A DNA stretch of 64,000 nt from Sebastes aleutianus. Lineage: Eukaryota; Chordata; Actinopteri; Perciformes; Sebastidae. Below are positions 39,096 through 50,500 of this stretch, one piece after another; within the stretch, counting starts at the first letter, position 1, and each line of letters starts with the position of its first letter. The stretch is from the NCBI GenBank assembly GCA_916700875.1, contig CAKAKS010000001.1, positions 9,921,741 through 9,985,740 on the forward strand, written 5' to 3'. Below the pieces are notes generated by a model, which was not told the DNA's origin, did no database searches, and saw nothing but the letters and a program-made list of their open reading frames with translations. The position numbers were made by a program, and so were the translations under genes.

Positions 39096-40148
39096 TTAAA
39101 AATGCTCTGCTGTCGTCTTCGGGTGAAAACAAACCCATATTCTCTCTTTTTGTATTGGTGCACATACTAACGGTAAACATTTCTGACCTAGAAACCTGTC
39201 GAGAAAAGTGGTAGTTCACTTGAATCTTGTGACCTGTTATTTTGGTTTGAGATGAAGGCTTTGACTGCCAGTTTCAGATATTTTAGAGAAGTGGACATCA
39301 CATGCTCATAACGCCGCCAAGTAGAGCAGAGCTCTTTACTGCAAGGAAAAGTATTGCAGCATTATAACGGCAATCATCATTACGTACATGGAAAACTTTT
39401 TACTGTGCACCAGAAAAACAGTTTTTATCACCAACCAGTGACTCATTAAGGAGATATCACTAGATTTGGAACTATTATACAGCTTATTATGGTTGTACTT
39501 CATTATGTTTCCTTCTTAATCAGGTTACCTTAAAAAGATAGAAATAAAATATGAAAAATAAAAGTAAAATCATTTCCCCGTCATGGGACACATCATGGGA
39601 ATCATATCAGCGATCATCCTCAGTGGTCTCATTCAGAGACTGCTGCCGGCTCCACATGCCACACCTCTCTCATCACAAGATCTCTAAATATAGAATGTGA
39701 CATATTCGGCCCACAACTGTTTGATATCCCCGAATATCTCCGCGAGCAGATGTTTGAGATGCCAGTCCATGGAGAGGCCTCACCCCGCTTTTTAGCACGA
39801 GTGCTCATCCCTTTAATCTAGCGCCACGGCTTTAGATGTCTCTACCTCATGGGTTCAGAGGGTTCTTCTCTGACCACAACCTGCAATGCTATTTCATGTT
39901 CATTGTCGACTTGCTGACATGTTATTATGTAATTGCTTAGGGATTTTGCTTCTGTTTTAAACGTTCTGCATCTCAAAGTTTGCCACAACAGAGAAGAGTT
40001 GTGAACCATACAAGAATTCCATCAATATGAGCTTCAATGGAGAGCTTTAGTCATCCTATTGTATTAAGAGTATTGCTTTGAGTATTATTTAGAGGACAAC
40101 TGAATTTGTCTGATATTTTGGAATGAATAATGTTAAATTTAGAGATAC
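39096..40148. other. Intergenic DNA with an open, complex block at 39560-39830
   Basis: No recognised gene. The block 39560-39830 is GC-richer and open on the plus strand for about 90 codons up to TAG at 39824-39826. Part reads LFDIPEYLREQMFEMP, which matches no family I know. No flanking splice sites were confirmed. Confidence 0.5.
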
Positions 40149-40725
40149 TCAACCCGGTCTCGTGGGAAGGCGTATAAATATCAAGACAGTACATGGACAT
40201 TCTGTGTCATGAAGACGCATTTTAGCCTTCTCATTTGTCATTTGTACGTTTCTTTCCGCGTGTGATTTGTACGCCACGCAACTACACTACGGTAACGTCC
40301 GCGGTTAAGTTCAGGCAACAACACCACTTAGTTAGGTTTAGAAAAAAAACGTCATGGTTGGGCTTAAAATAAGTACGTGAACTAAGTGAAATACATATGG
40401 AAACAACGTAACACAACTACGGAAAACACGTCACAAACATGACATGACAACATGACAATCGTCACATGACAAACGTCACTAACGTAACTTATAAAACAAA
40501 ACACCGGTCAACACTGGTCTGTGGGTTAAAAGTTTGGTGTTTGTTGAACCCATCCACCTCCCCAGCCACTGTAACTGGTCTGTCTCACTTTTTATACTAC
40601 ATCACTAACTCTTATGGTAGCATTTATACGCGGATGGTGGAAAAATGACACGTGGAAATCAAGAAAGGTGTGGGCTACTTATTTCGCACTAAACGCCTCA
40701 CGCATTATCGCGGCATTCATATACA
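40149..40725. mobile_element. Repeat family B copy, near full length
   Basis: Begins with the family terminus CAACCCGGTCTCGTGGGAAG then GCGTATAAATA. It continues with AGGCAACAACACCACTTAGT, GTCATGGTTGGGCTTAAAAT, AAGTACGTGAACTAAGTG and GAACCCATCCACCTCCCCAG. A second, rearranged block with ACGCCTCACGCATTATCGCG follows and matches 49331-49400. Confidence 0.7.
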
Positions 40726-43700
40726 TTTTGGTGCAAAATATTGATCACCTCAGCCAGGAAATGTTTTATGGCTGCTTCACATTAGTCTCTGCAGAGCTTT
40801 GCCTCTCTGCTCCGTCGGTCCCCGCTGGGAGCTTACAAAACACTGCTGAAGACACAGGCCATATTGATGGCCCACTGGAAGGAAGGAAGGCACGGGGAGA
40901 ACCAGAATCAGGACTGCGCAGGGCAGACTGTCAGACCCTGCTGCACTAAAATAAGAGGCTTTTTTAAAGGCAACCTGGTGCTCATAATCACTACCGCTTT
41001 TGTCCACACGGGCCGCCAAAATCAACCCAAAATGAAAGTTCCTTGTAGTAACTTTAATCAAGTTAACACAAATAAATTACCAGTCACTAAATAACAAGAG
41101 TGAGCTCATTGCAGAGACATACTGTAGAGTTGTTGCAGTCAACATGCCAATGAGCAGCTTCACATGCCAAGGCCATGCGAAGGCCTACATGGTTTTACAA
41201 TAGAAGTACAAATGACAGTCTATATCCAGTATTCAGTTCAGTTATGCATCTACACCAATGTTGAGCGCTTCATGTAGGAGGAGAAGATCGATACTTTTGT
41301 GGGATGGAATTTATTTTTTCCATTAAACTGCCTCCGTCTCACTGTATGGAATAAATGGACTGTATTGAGGTGTTAGTGCAGTAGAAATCTTTCTTTTCTC
41401 AGGGTCAGCTGTTATCAGAATAAGATGTTGACAGGGAAATTACTCCCCTAAACGTTCCCACGGCAGTTGCTAAATAAAAGCAGGGTGGAGGACTGTTGGA
41501 GAGGCTGCCTTGTAACTGACACTTGGATTGATCCCCAATGACCTCAGATGTCCTGCTCAAATGTCCTTGAGCAACCCACAGAATCTGAAGCAGCTCCAGG
41601 AGAAATGCTCCGCCACTGACCCCAACCTGACCTGCACACCACCTCCAGAATCAGAAAGAGGAAAAGTAAGTACAGATATGGAGCTGGATGTGATCAAACA
41701 TGCAGCTCACTGCAGTAAAGGAAGCTGCTCGCTCTCCTTCCTCTTGATCCGTCACAGACGAGCCTGAAGCTATTAACCTTCACCTCTCCACACAACGTAT
41801 GGGTTTCCAACTTGTTTCAAAATTGAAATCCTCCAAATGGATTGTGCTGCTATTTCAGTGCTTGGGTCAAGTTATTCTCGAACCGACCGCCTTCATTACA
41901 TTCAGCTTTAAACGAATATTGACATAGAATGTCAGCACACCGCCTCTGGCTAAACTATTTTATGTGGCTGCATTCTTACCTGACAGAAAGCCTTCTACAA
42001 GAGGCTTCAATCTGAGCTGTATAGATATGGAAATGCTCAAAGCTGTATGGTTTGGACTATAGGTGAAATAAACAACCACTATGCCCTGAATCGGAAGTGT
42101 TGTCTTCTGCTTATGTTGCACTTGGAAAAAATAAGGAATGAGATCGATACTTCAGAGAGGAAATGGAAAGCAAAGAGGAGATGTGGGTCTTTTCAACTGA
42201 CAAGTGATGGGATATTGAAACACTTAAGGAGTGAGAGGTAAGATAGGCAGGATGAGATATTTTCAGTCAGTTAAAATCCCCTCAGACTTGCTCTCTTTCA
42301 CAAAGAGAGAATAAGATTACAAGATCCTGGCAGCGTGCCAGGCCTGCAAGACATTTTTCAACATGCTAAAGTCATTAAAAAAGACATCTCTCACTTTGTG
42401 CAATGATTCCATAAATCTGCAAGCAAAGAATGATGCGGCTATTTAGTGAAACAAGCAAGCTCTGACTTGACTTCATCTCACACAATCTCACACTTATTGA
42501 CATTCTTTCAGTGTCTCCTCTAAAGTCCTTATCAGCGTGAAGAGAACTTCCTCCAGTGGTGTTAGAGGCAACGTGGCAGGACGTTTTGTTGTGTCTGCAT
42601 GGTTTTTGAGACAAAAGAGAATTATTTTGATGTTTTTTTTCTTGGTATCTTCCCATGTAATCTACCCATAGAGTGCTCTGACACACAGTGACCACCCAGG
42701 TGATGTGTTGTTGAAACACTCCAGACTTGGCTGTGAAAGGCAGTGTCATGTTCCAGATGCTTCCAAGAACGCATGGTCCAAGAATTTGTAGGCCTTTATT
42801 TGGAAAACAGTGAGACCTGTTAGCTTCAAAGAAATATTAAAGCTGCTCTGCAGTGAAATGTCAAAGAAAACGTCTTATCAGAGACTTTTTTTTTTTTTTT
42901 CTAACAAATATAATTCTTATGTTGGGTGTGGCTGCATTCACAATAAATCAGGCGTTGCGATGAAGACACTAATCCTCCCATTCATTTTAATGTGGTGTAG
43001 TGCGGGGGAAATAGCTAAAATCACAAATAGTTTTTACATTTTTGTCTTTTTTGTACGAAACTGGTTGGTGGATTGTGTGAATCTGTTTCCAGTCCAGCAT
43101 GGTAAGCTAAGATAAAATGTCTTCAAAAGAGTGACCAAAATCCCTGAAAGCATCTTGAACCAGCTGGACTGTGTTACTGACATCCTGTTACATGTTCTCT
43201 GGATACTGAAGTTCACATTTTTCACAACATTACAAGATGTTGCTAATGTGTGAAGTTCTTTGTGTAGCTGCAAATAGAACATTTAATAGAGAAAACTAAT
43301 TGAAAGCATAAATGAATAAATGCTATAATAAATAACTTATTCTGACCAATACTGCCAGCAGGCACTTGTTTTTTTTGTCAGAGTTCAGTGAAGGTCAGTG
43401 GCAAAGTGACTGTGTAGGGCAGGGAGTGGGAAGAGTGACATCATGGTAAACCAGAGTGATTATCAGCGCTCAGCTGAGGTTACAAGAATAAAGAGCTCCT
43501 CTGTTTGGAGGCTGTTTGGAGTCTGACCAGCCAGCTGGGCACAGCTGGGATGAACCGTCCCAAATTAATCTCATCCACTGCCTGAAAGACAAAATCGTCT
43601 CAGTTTCTTTACTCCCTTGGAGACAGGAAGACGAGCAAAAATGTTAAACTTAACTCAGGGTAAGAAGAGGAGTTGAAGGGAGAAGAAGAAAATCAGACAC

Positions 43701-44384
43701 ACTGTAAGAGTAAAAAGCTAATTATCTGTGTAAACAAGAGTGAACATGTCGGGCCTGCCTGACAAATAGAATACTTTTATACATTACACAAACCATTCCT
43801 GAAGCTAAACATTGTGAAGTTTCTTGAAAACTGTGGCAAAGTGATCCAACTTACCAGCTCATTCCTCAGTGCTCGAGCCAAAGCCTGCTTGATGAAATAT
43901 GAAAACTGAAGTAGCCCACTGCCTTTAAAGGGATTTAAATCTAAATGACTTGCCTGAAGACACGCATATGATTTGCAAACACTACAATTTCCCTTAAGGC
44001 AGAAGAAACTTTAACATGATGCATATTTTTTTTTTCTGTTATTATTAAAAATCACTGTAGATTTAACTAATCAATTTGTTTGTTCAGGATCAAAGACAGT
44101 TTCTGTATTATGTCTCTGTGCAAATGGGCCTTAACCTATAACACTTAATGGAATCAGCTGGGTCAATCCAAAGTGACTCAAGTGTAAATGTAACTATGCT
44201 AATGAGCAAAGCAGATTGTTATTCTATAGCGCTCCATTGGTGCATAGCATTATATCTACAAAGGCCAGTAACTGGAGTCTCCACCGGTTGCTTGGCAACA
44301 GGTCCCAGACAAGGAAGAGTCTGACGCACAACCCCACATCATCAAATGGCGAATTGTCATTTTTACGCTTCTGGTTTTTGTACA
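40726..44384. other. Intergenic DNA, no gene recognised
   Basis: Includes a SINE-like remnant near 41520-41650 (TTGATCCCCAATGACCTC, TGTCCTTGAGCAACC). Frames at 40777-41061 and 42375-42749 have no domain or splice support. Confidence 0.65.
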
Positions 44385-44520
44385 GATAATTCCAAAGAGA
44401 TATAACAACAGATTTTGTTACCTTTGTTGTTACCTTAACCCCTGTTTCCAGTCTTTATGCTAAGCTAAGCTACAGGATGCAAATAAGCCTACTTTTCAAA
44501 ATGTCGAACAACTCCTTTAA
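44385..44520. mobile_element. Repeat family E fragment (reverse)
   Basis: GTTTCCAGTCTTTATGCTAA then GCTAAGCTACAGG, and the end AAAATGTCGAACAACTCCTT then TAAG, match the 3' half of the family also seen at 27115. Confidence 0.65.
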
Positions 44521-44905
44521 GTGGTGTCACTCTCTAGCAGATGTGGTTACAGTCTGATATACAATACCCTCAATATGACACAATAAGCTTACAGTATATA
44601 TGATGTTTGATCAAGTTTAACCAGGCTTCCTCTATAGCTGACAATGTCAATAAAGTCTGTTCAAACCAGAGTCAAAATATTCCACTATTGTAAGTCCTAT
44701 GTTGCTTCAGTGTGTAATTTCACCACTTTAGCAAATTATCAAAGACCTTTTTTCATTCAGCCACCCAGCTGTTTACACCGTATACATCACATGATACAAG
44801 GTCACAATTGCCACTCTTGTTGCTCTGCCAGCTTAGCAGTATAGTTTGAACAAAAGTTGCCTCCTCCCGACAAAGTTTCGAAAGAGATTTCATGGATTTC
44901 CATCC

Positions 44906-45143
44906 GGGGCGGCTGTGGCTCAGAGGGTAGAGCAGGTCGTCCACCAATCGGAAGGTCGGTGGTTCCATCAATGAGTATTTAGATTAGATCCTGATGGAAT
45001 TGGCACCTTGCATGGCAGCCTCTGCCATCAGTGTATGAATGTGTGTGTGAATGGGTGAATGCTGACATGTAGTATAAAGCGCTTTGAGTGGTCGGAAGAC
45101 TAGAAAAGTGCTGTATAAATGCAAGTCCATTTACCATTTACCA
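44906..45143 (+). mobile_element. tRNA-derived SINE with an internal deletion
   Basis: The head GGGGCGGCTGTGGCTCAGAG holds an RNA polymerase III A box (TGGCTCAGAGGG, 44916-44927), and GGTTCCATCAA at 44961 is a decayed B box. The body and tail (GTGTGTGAATGGGTGAATGC, AAGCGCTTTGAGTGGTCGGA, AGACTAGAAAAGTGCTGTAT, TTTACCATTTACCA) match a very common teleost SINE. The usual segment between the B box and the body, around the TGTCCTTGGGCAAGACACTG region of that SINE, is missing. Confidence 0.85.
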
Positions 45144-46784
45144 TCAAATTAATGCATCAATCACTCTGAAAAAGGACCACTCTTTAGGATGAGTACTTTT
45201 CTTTTCAATACCTTAAGTGCATCTTTCTGCTAATATTGTAAACAATAACGCTGCACATTTTTGCTTACTTGGAGAAGACATTCATTTAATTTATATATGG
45301 CAGAATAAAATATTTCATGAGAGCAAACTAACGCCTGGCTGAGAGTGTCTGAGTAGATGACTAAGTAGCTTCTTGTAAAGGCTTGTTTGTCAGTCTGGAG
45401 TGCAGCACTTGACCCGCAGAACACTACACTGTTTTTACAGTGGTCTGATTTCACTGAGTGGGACTGAATGTGGGGAAACTGTCAGAGAGGATCCAGGTCC
45501 GAATGCTTGTCTATGTGTCCGTGCGTGTCTTTACATATATTGTTGCATAAAAGTCACCTTTTGTCTGTGTGTGTGTGTGTTATTGTGTGAGAATATGTAA
45601 GTAAGTTCCGCTGCAGAGCACTCTGGGAACTGGAGGGGTTTTTCTAACACAAACACACAGAGGCATGGACCCCACTGACGCACTAATGCGGGTGCAGAGG
45701 GGTTAAAACAACAGCCGAGTGAATGCCCGGCACGGACACGAGAAAATAACCCACAAAGCCCCCTCATCCAACTCTCAGAGCCCGAAGCGCGCTGTTTACG
45801 ACAGCATGAAGAGGAGACACCACACTCTGGCTCAGGTTTCAGAGCCACAGACTATTTCTGACCATGAGCCGACAGATAGTGTGTAGTCGAGAGAAAATAT
45901 GTTTCTGCTAATGCATTTTTTAAGATTGCATATACTTTAAATAGTTATTTAGGACACTATAAGTGCCAAAAAATACAATCACAGTAAAGTAGATGCTAAG
46001 GAAATTGCAGGCTTGTCTGTGACAAATGACTGAAACCGAATGTTGTCATATTTCAATTCAAAATTTCAATATAGCGAAGTTAAAACAAGAAGCCAAAAGT
46101 CGTTATCAGTTGTGCTTATTTCCCTCAGAAAGGATTTTATTCATCAAAGCTGAAATATTTGACATACTTTTATCAACCATCTGATGCTCTTCATCAATTA
46201 AAGAAGAAAGTACAAAAATAAATAAATACAATAAAAATGGTTAGTGTTTTTGTAGTCAAATTGAAAATAAGAGTGCATATAAAATAGACCATCTGACTTC
46301 TCACCTTAAAGTTCTTCATTTAATAAAGTACAGTCATAATGCCAAGTTGTTTCTTATATACAATCTTCATGTTAATATGTGATGTTGTGAAAACTCTTTG
46401 ACTTTGAGAAAAAAAAAAGATCTTTTAAGACTGTACACAAGATTAAATAACTCAATTGAAACAAAATATTTTTTTCAGTGTATAATGTGCGACCCCAATC
46501 AAGCCAAGTGGATCTGGGTTGTGGCTTGTTAGCTATACGCTAACAGGCTTTATCAACCTCTTAATTCCTGCAACACACTGGAGGAGCAGAGAAGAAAATA
46601 ACGTGTCATTTAGTGCATTCCATTCATATACAATGCAAATTACACTTAGTGCACTTAATGCACTGCAAGGCCTCAGGAGGAGCCAAAGTTATAACTGCAG
46701 CTATTCTGTACATAATAATGGCAGTGGATTCGCCTCTGTCTGGGAAAGACAGAAATGAAGACTCAAAAGAAAGAAGTAGTTTCC
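45144..46784. other. Intergenic DNA with GC-richer block at 45600-45860
   Basis: No gene recognised. 45600-45860 is GC-richer and CpG-containing (CGGCACGGACACGAG, CCGAAGCGCGCTG), with a short TG tract at 45568-45580 before it. This could be a distal promoter or enhancer, but nothing more specific can be said. Confidence 0.5.
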
Positions 46785-47125
46785 TTAAAGGTGCAGTGTT
46801 TAGGATCAGATGGTATCTAGCTATCTAGCTATCTATCAACTGAAACTTTTCCCGTGTGCCAAGTGTGTAGGTGGCCGATGCAAAAACGTGAAGTCGTGAA
46901 TGGCCTTATCTAGAGCCAGTGTTTGGTTTGTCCGTTCTGGGTTACCGTAGAAACACGGAAGTGCAACATAGCGCTCCGTATGTGGATATAAATGGCTCAT
47001 TTCTAAGGTAACAATGATTCTTATTTCCAGGTGATTATACACTACAGAAAATGTACTTATTAATTGATATGATATTCCATTTATGCGAATAGATCCCCCA
47101 TAAGTACTTGACACTGTTCCTTTAA
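46785..47125. mobile_element. Repeat family A, copy 3 (internally deleted)
   Basis: Starts TTAAAGGTGCAGTGTTTAGG and ends TGACACTGTTCCTTTAA, again inverted termini. It lacks about 150 bp of the centre present in copy 1. A CTAT tetranucleotide run has grown at 46815-46837. Confidence 0.8.
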
Positions 47126-47387
47126 GTAAAAGTTAGGCTCATTGTAAAGGTCAAGATTAGTTAAATTAGAGCCTCTCTCAGTATTTTATGCAAATGACAA
47201 CACAACAACGCAATTTATGCTATTTTGAAAGGATAGCAGGCAATTTATAATAAGTCCTTCATTAGCTATATGATAATTGTTATTTTTAAAAAAGGACATT
47301 CAGTGAAGTCACAGAGATCAAGTTAATCAACGGGATTAAATGTATTCATGTCTCAGTAATGTTGCCACTTGACCGCTGTGACTCTCA
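47126..47387 (-). other. gask1b 3' flank / probable 3' UTR
   Basis: AT-rich sequence directly downstream of the gask1b stop, presumably 3' UTR. I see no convincing polyadenylation signal before the repeat copy at 46785-47125, so the 3' UTR may run into that repeat or end within it. The nearest minus-strand AATAAA that I noticed is near 46135-46140, further downstream. Confidence 0.4.
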
Positions 47388-47595
47388 TCACGTCTTCATT
47401 GTGATGGCTTTGATCCCGTGAGCGTTGATGTAGGTGAGGAGCACCTTGGCTCGCCTCTCAATCACGTCGATCAGCTTGTCGATGCCCTGCCGGCCGCCCT
47501 GGCTCTCCCAGTACGTCTGGTCCAGGAACAGAGACTGGAGGAGCTTCTCCCTCAGCCTCCTGCTCGTCAGCACCGACACCGCCTGCTCTGGCAGC
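47388..47595 (-). CDS. gask1b: gask1b exon 4 (last, with stop)
   Basis: Encodes residues 436-504, ending INAHGIKAITMKT and TGA at 47390-47388. The acceptor is CTCCAG. It contains LREKLLQSLFLDQTYWES and GGRQGIDKLIDVIERR, which match the C-terminal helices of vertebrate GASK1B. This exon is clearly GC-richer than the surrounding sequence, as expected for fish coding DNA. Confidence 0.95.
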
Positions 47596-50500
47596 CTGGA
47601 GAGAGACAGGAGGAAGACGTACAACCAGATCGGAGTTTTAGTTTCAGGTACATTTCTCAGAGGAAGAGCTGTTGTTGGCTGGGAGTAGAAATAATGTGAT
47701 TGGTTCTCAATGAGCTACCCTGTTCTATGAATAAAGGTGGTATACCAACATGCTAAAAATAGAAACAGCTGAACTGTACTGAATGAACTAAAGAGCCATT
47801 TGCTGCTTGACTCAGAGATATTTGTGTGCCTTGCTTCACTGAGTTTTGAATGGACTTTATTATTGCCTATAGAGGAGTTCTGCCTCAGAGGAATGTTTGT
47901 ATGACTAAAATGGCAAACCACAAGAGAGAGAGAGAGGGGGATATGGCCATGTTGACTTTGAGGATGACTGGAGAAGAGCAATGGAGATATTTCTAAGTGT
48001 TGTTGACTACGTTTTGGTTTTCAAGCAGCTCAGATTTTCCTATAAACAGCGATACTGTAAACATGTCAGTTTGGAATGTGCATGGAATAAAATGACAAAT
48101 CAGTTTATTTAGGTTTAATAAGATAGATAAAAAACCTTCAGATCTACAAATAATTCAACAAAAGATCAAAAACAGATCGTGACGTCCTGTGATCTTGCAG
48201 CCTAAAGCCATCGGATAAGTTATTTACTTGTGTTGATGCCTTTATATCCCATTTAGAGTAGAAGCATGAGGATCAACAAGGATCCATGTTTGGGAGGAGA
48301 CACAAACAAACTAGCCAAACCACAAATCTTCTGTCTCCCCACTGGTGTGACTCACTGATTTATTGATCAAAAGATGGATGAAATGAAAGCAACGTCTCTG
48401 CAGTGTGGTCTGGAATTACACATCCACACAGATCAGTGGGGGATAAACAGAAAGAACACATTATTACGCCCCCAGCTTCAAATCCAAAAGACACTTTTCA
48501 GTTTCATTTGTTGAGGCAGATCTAAATATTTGTTGAAATATTTGCAACACTGCGGGGTAAAAGTAAACATATAAAAGTCTGTCTTTAGCATTTAAACTCT
48601 GGTTTTAAAAGATCAACACGGGATTTGAAAGTTTGAAATTGGCATTATATTGTTTGTATAAACTGCTTCGTACTTGTGTTTGCAGATTATTGTGTGCAAA
48701 ACTTTAATTTCACAGTTGCTGAACAGGCTTTCCGGAGATTCAAATCTGCTTATTTAGCTTTGCCTGCTGTAATTTTTCAACCATGTTATAAAGGAGGATA
48801 AAAATCAAATCAAAAGACGATCCACCAAACACTTGTGCTCCAGCAAAATACAACGAACCTTCGCTGTGGATAATAAATGGTTTGATTCAAATCTGCAACC
48901 TGGTATTACACCAAAGCAAGAAATACAGCCGCCTGTCCACCAGAGGATAGCCTGTCAGTGTCACATTTTGCCTCTCCGAGGCGTGATATATCACGCGTGT
49001 ATGAAGGTGCAGTAACCAACCAGCAGGGGGCAAAAAAAACACTTAGTTACTTTAGGAAAAAAAATGTCATGATTGCCTTTAAAATAAGTAAAGTAATATA
49101 TATAAGTAATAAGTAAAATACGTATTTACGCATATGCGTTTTCATTGTGGTCAATTTGGAGGGGTAGATTTAGTTTTTGCTCACTAGGGCAAACTTCATT
49201 CAACAATAAAACAATAAAACATAGTCGGACTTAACGACATACTCATAATTTATGACATGATCAAAGGTCTGGCAAGTCAGCTATTATTACTAAAGGTAAT
49301 TATTAAACAGCGAACAAATGACACACCAAAAGCAAGAACGGCATTCTTATTGAACGCTTTTGCCTTGCGCATTATCGTGTCATTTATACAACTTTTGTGG
49401 GACTGCGCTGAAATCTGTGTACAAACTGTCATGAATGAGTTACATTGTTTATGGAAATACACGTTGCTGTTGTCTTTTCCATGTCAGTTTTTGATGTTTG
49501 ATGTCCAACAAACAAAATCTGAGTGAAATGTAATGTATTTCATATATTAACCACTGACATCATCACATAATCAATGTTTTCATGATCCAAACTTACTCTT
49601 TGATTCCTTGCAGCAGCCTGAAGTCCAGGTTGTCCTCATTGCGGTCGAAGAAGCCCTTGTTGTTGGTGAAGACCAGGTGCCTGGGGTCGTGACCCCTGTG
49701 GATGATGTTTGTCAGCTGTATGTGGTTTTGGTCCTCACATTCAGCACACACATCCTCCTGCCTGGGCCTGAATCCACAGCAGCTCTGATCCAGACGGTTG
49801 TGAATCTGAAAGAGAACGTTCATAAATTGATATTCATGATTGATATTCAGCATATATCATTGATATTCATGGACCTTTTTAAGTGTTCAATGGAAAGCGC
49901 AGGAGTTTTTCTTGTTCTGAACAATTCTATTTTGCACTATTGACTGTCTCCCTTTCACAATATCTCACACACTACATAATATGTTTTTTATGAAAGAGAA
50001 TATTTACAATTTTATGGCAGAGAAAAACCAGCAGGCTGTTTTTTGTAGTGTCTCTTTGACATGAATGTTGTTTTTTTGATTAGATATCAACATCAATAGA
50101 CAGCACAGGGGACTTTTCTTAAGCACCTCCTCTTATATAACTCCTGCTTCCTCCACAAGGACTGGCACTACGGCTTCAATCCATCCGTCACTCTCTATAT
50201 GCTAAACCATTTAATCGGCAGAGGTTTCGATGATGCTACCAAAGAGGATGCAGCATCTATGTCACTCATAGGTTCCAGATGGGACTTTTGAAACCAGGAT
50301 CAGGTGCCACTCACAGGCTCCTTTGGTTGTCGACTCGGCTCGGGTTGATGAGCATCCAGCAAGGCATGAAGTGTGATGAGCTGAAAAACCTCCATACCTG
50401 TCAATCAAGCCAACAAACCCCTAAATATACCTTCCTGTAGGCCTTAATATATGCAAATACAAACCTTTAACCCCTCCAAACCCAGTGTCTACTGTGGACT

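Noticed and set aside
42375..42749. 124-codon minus-strand open frame
   Set aside because: No homology recognised and no splice context.
44906..44980. Possible tRNA gene
   Set aside because: The tRNA-like head is continuous with a SINE body, and the B box is degraded.
1..46784. Search for a novel defence-like, viral or multi-gene system in the gene-poor region
   Set aside because: No clustered long frames, no regularly spaced direct repeats and no viral gene-like sequence were seen; the region is ordinary repeat-rich intergenic DNA.
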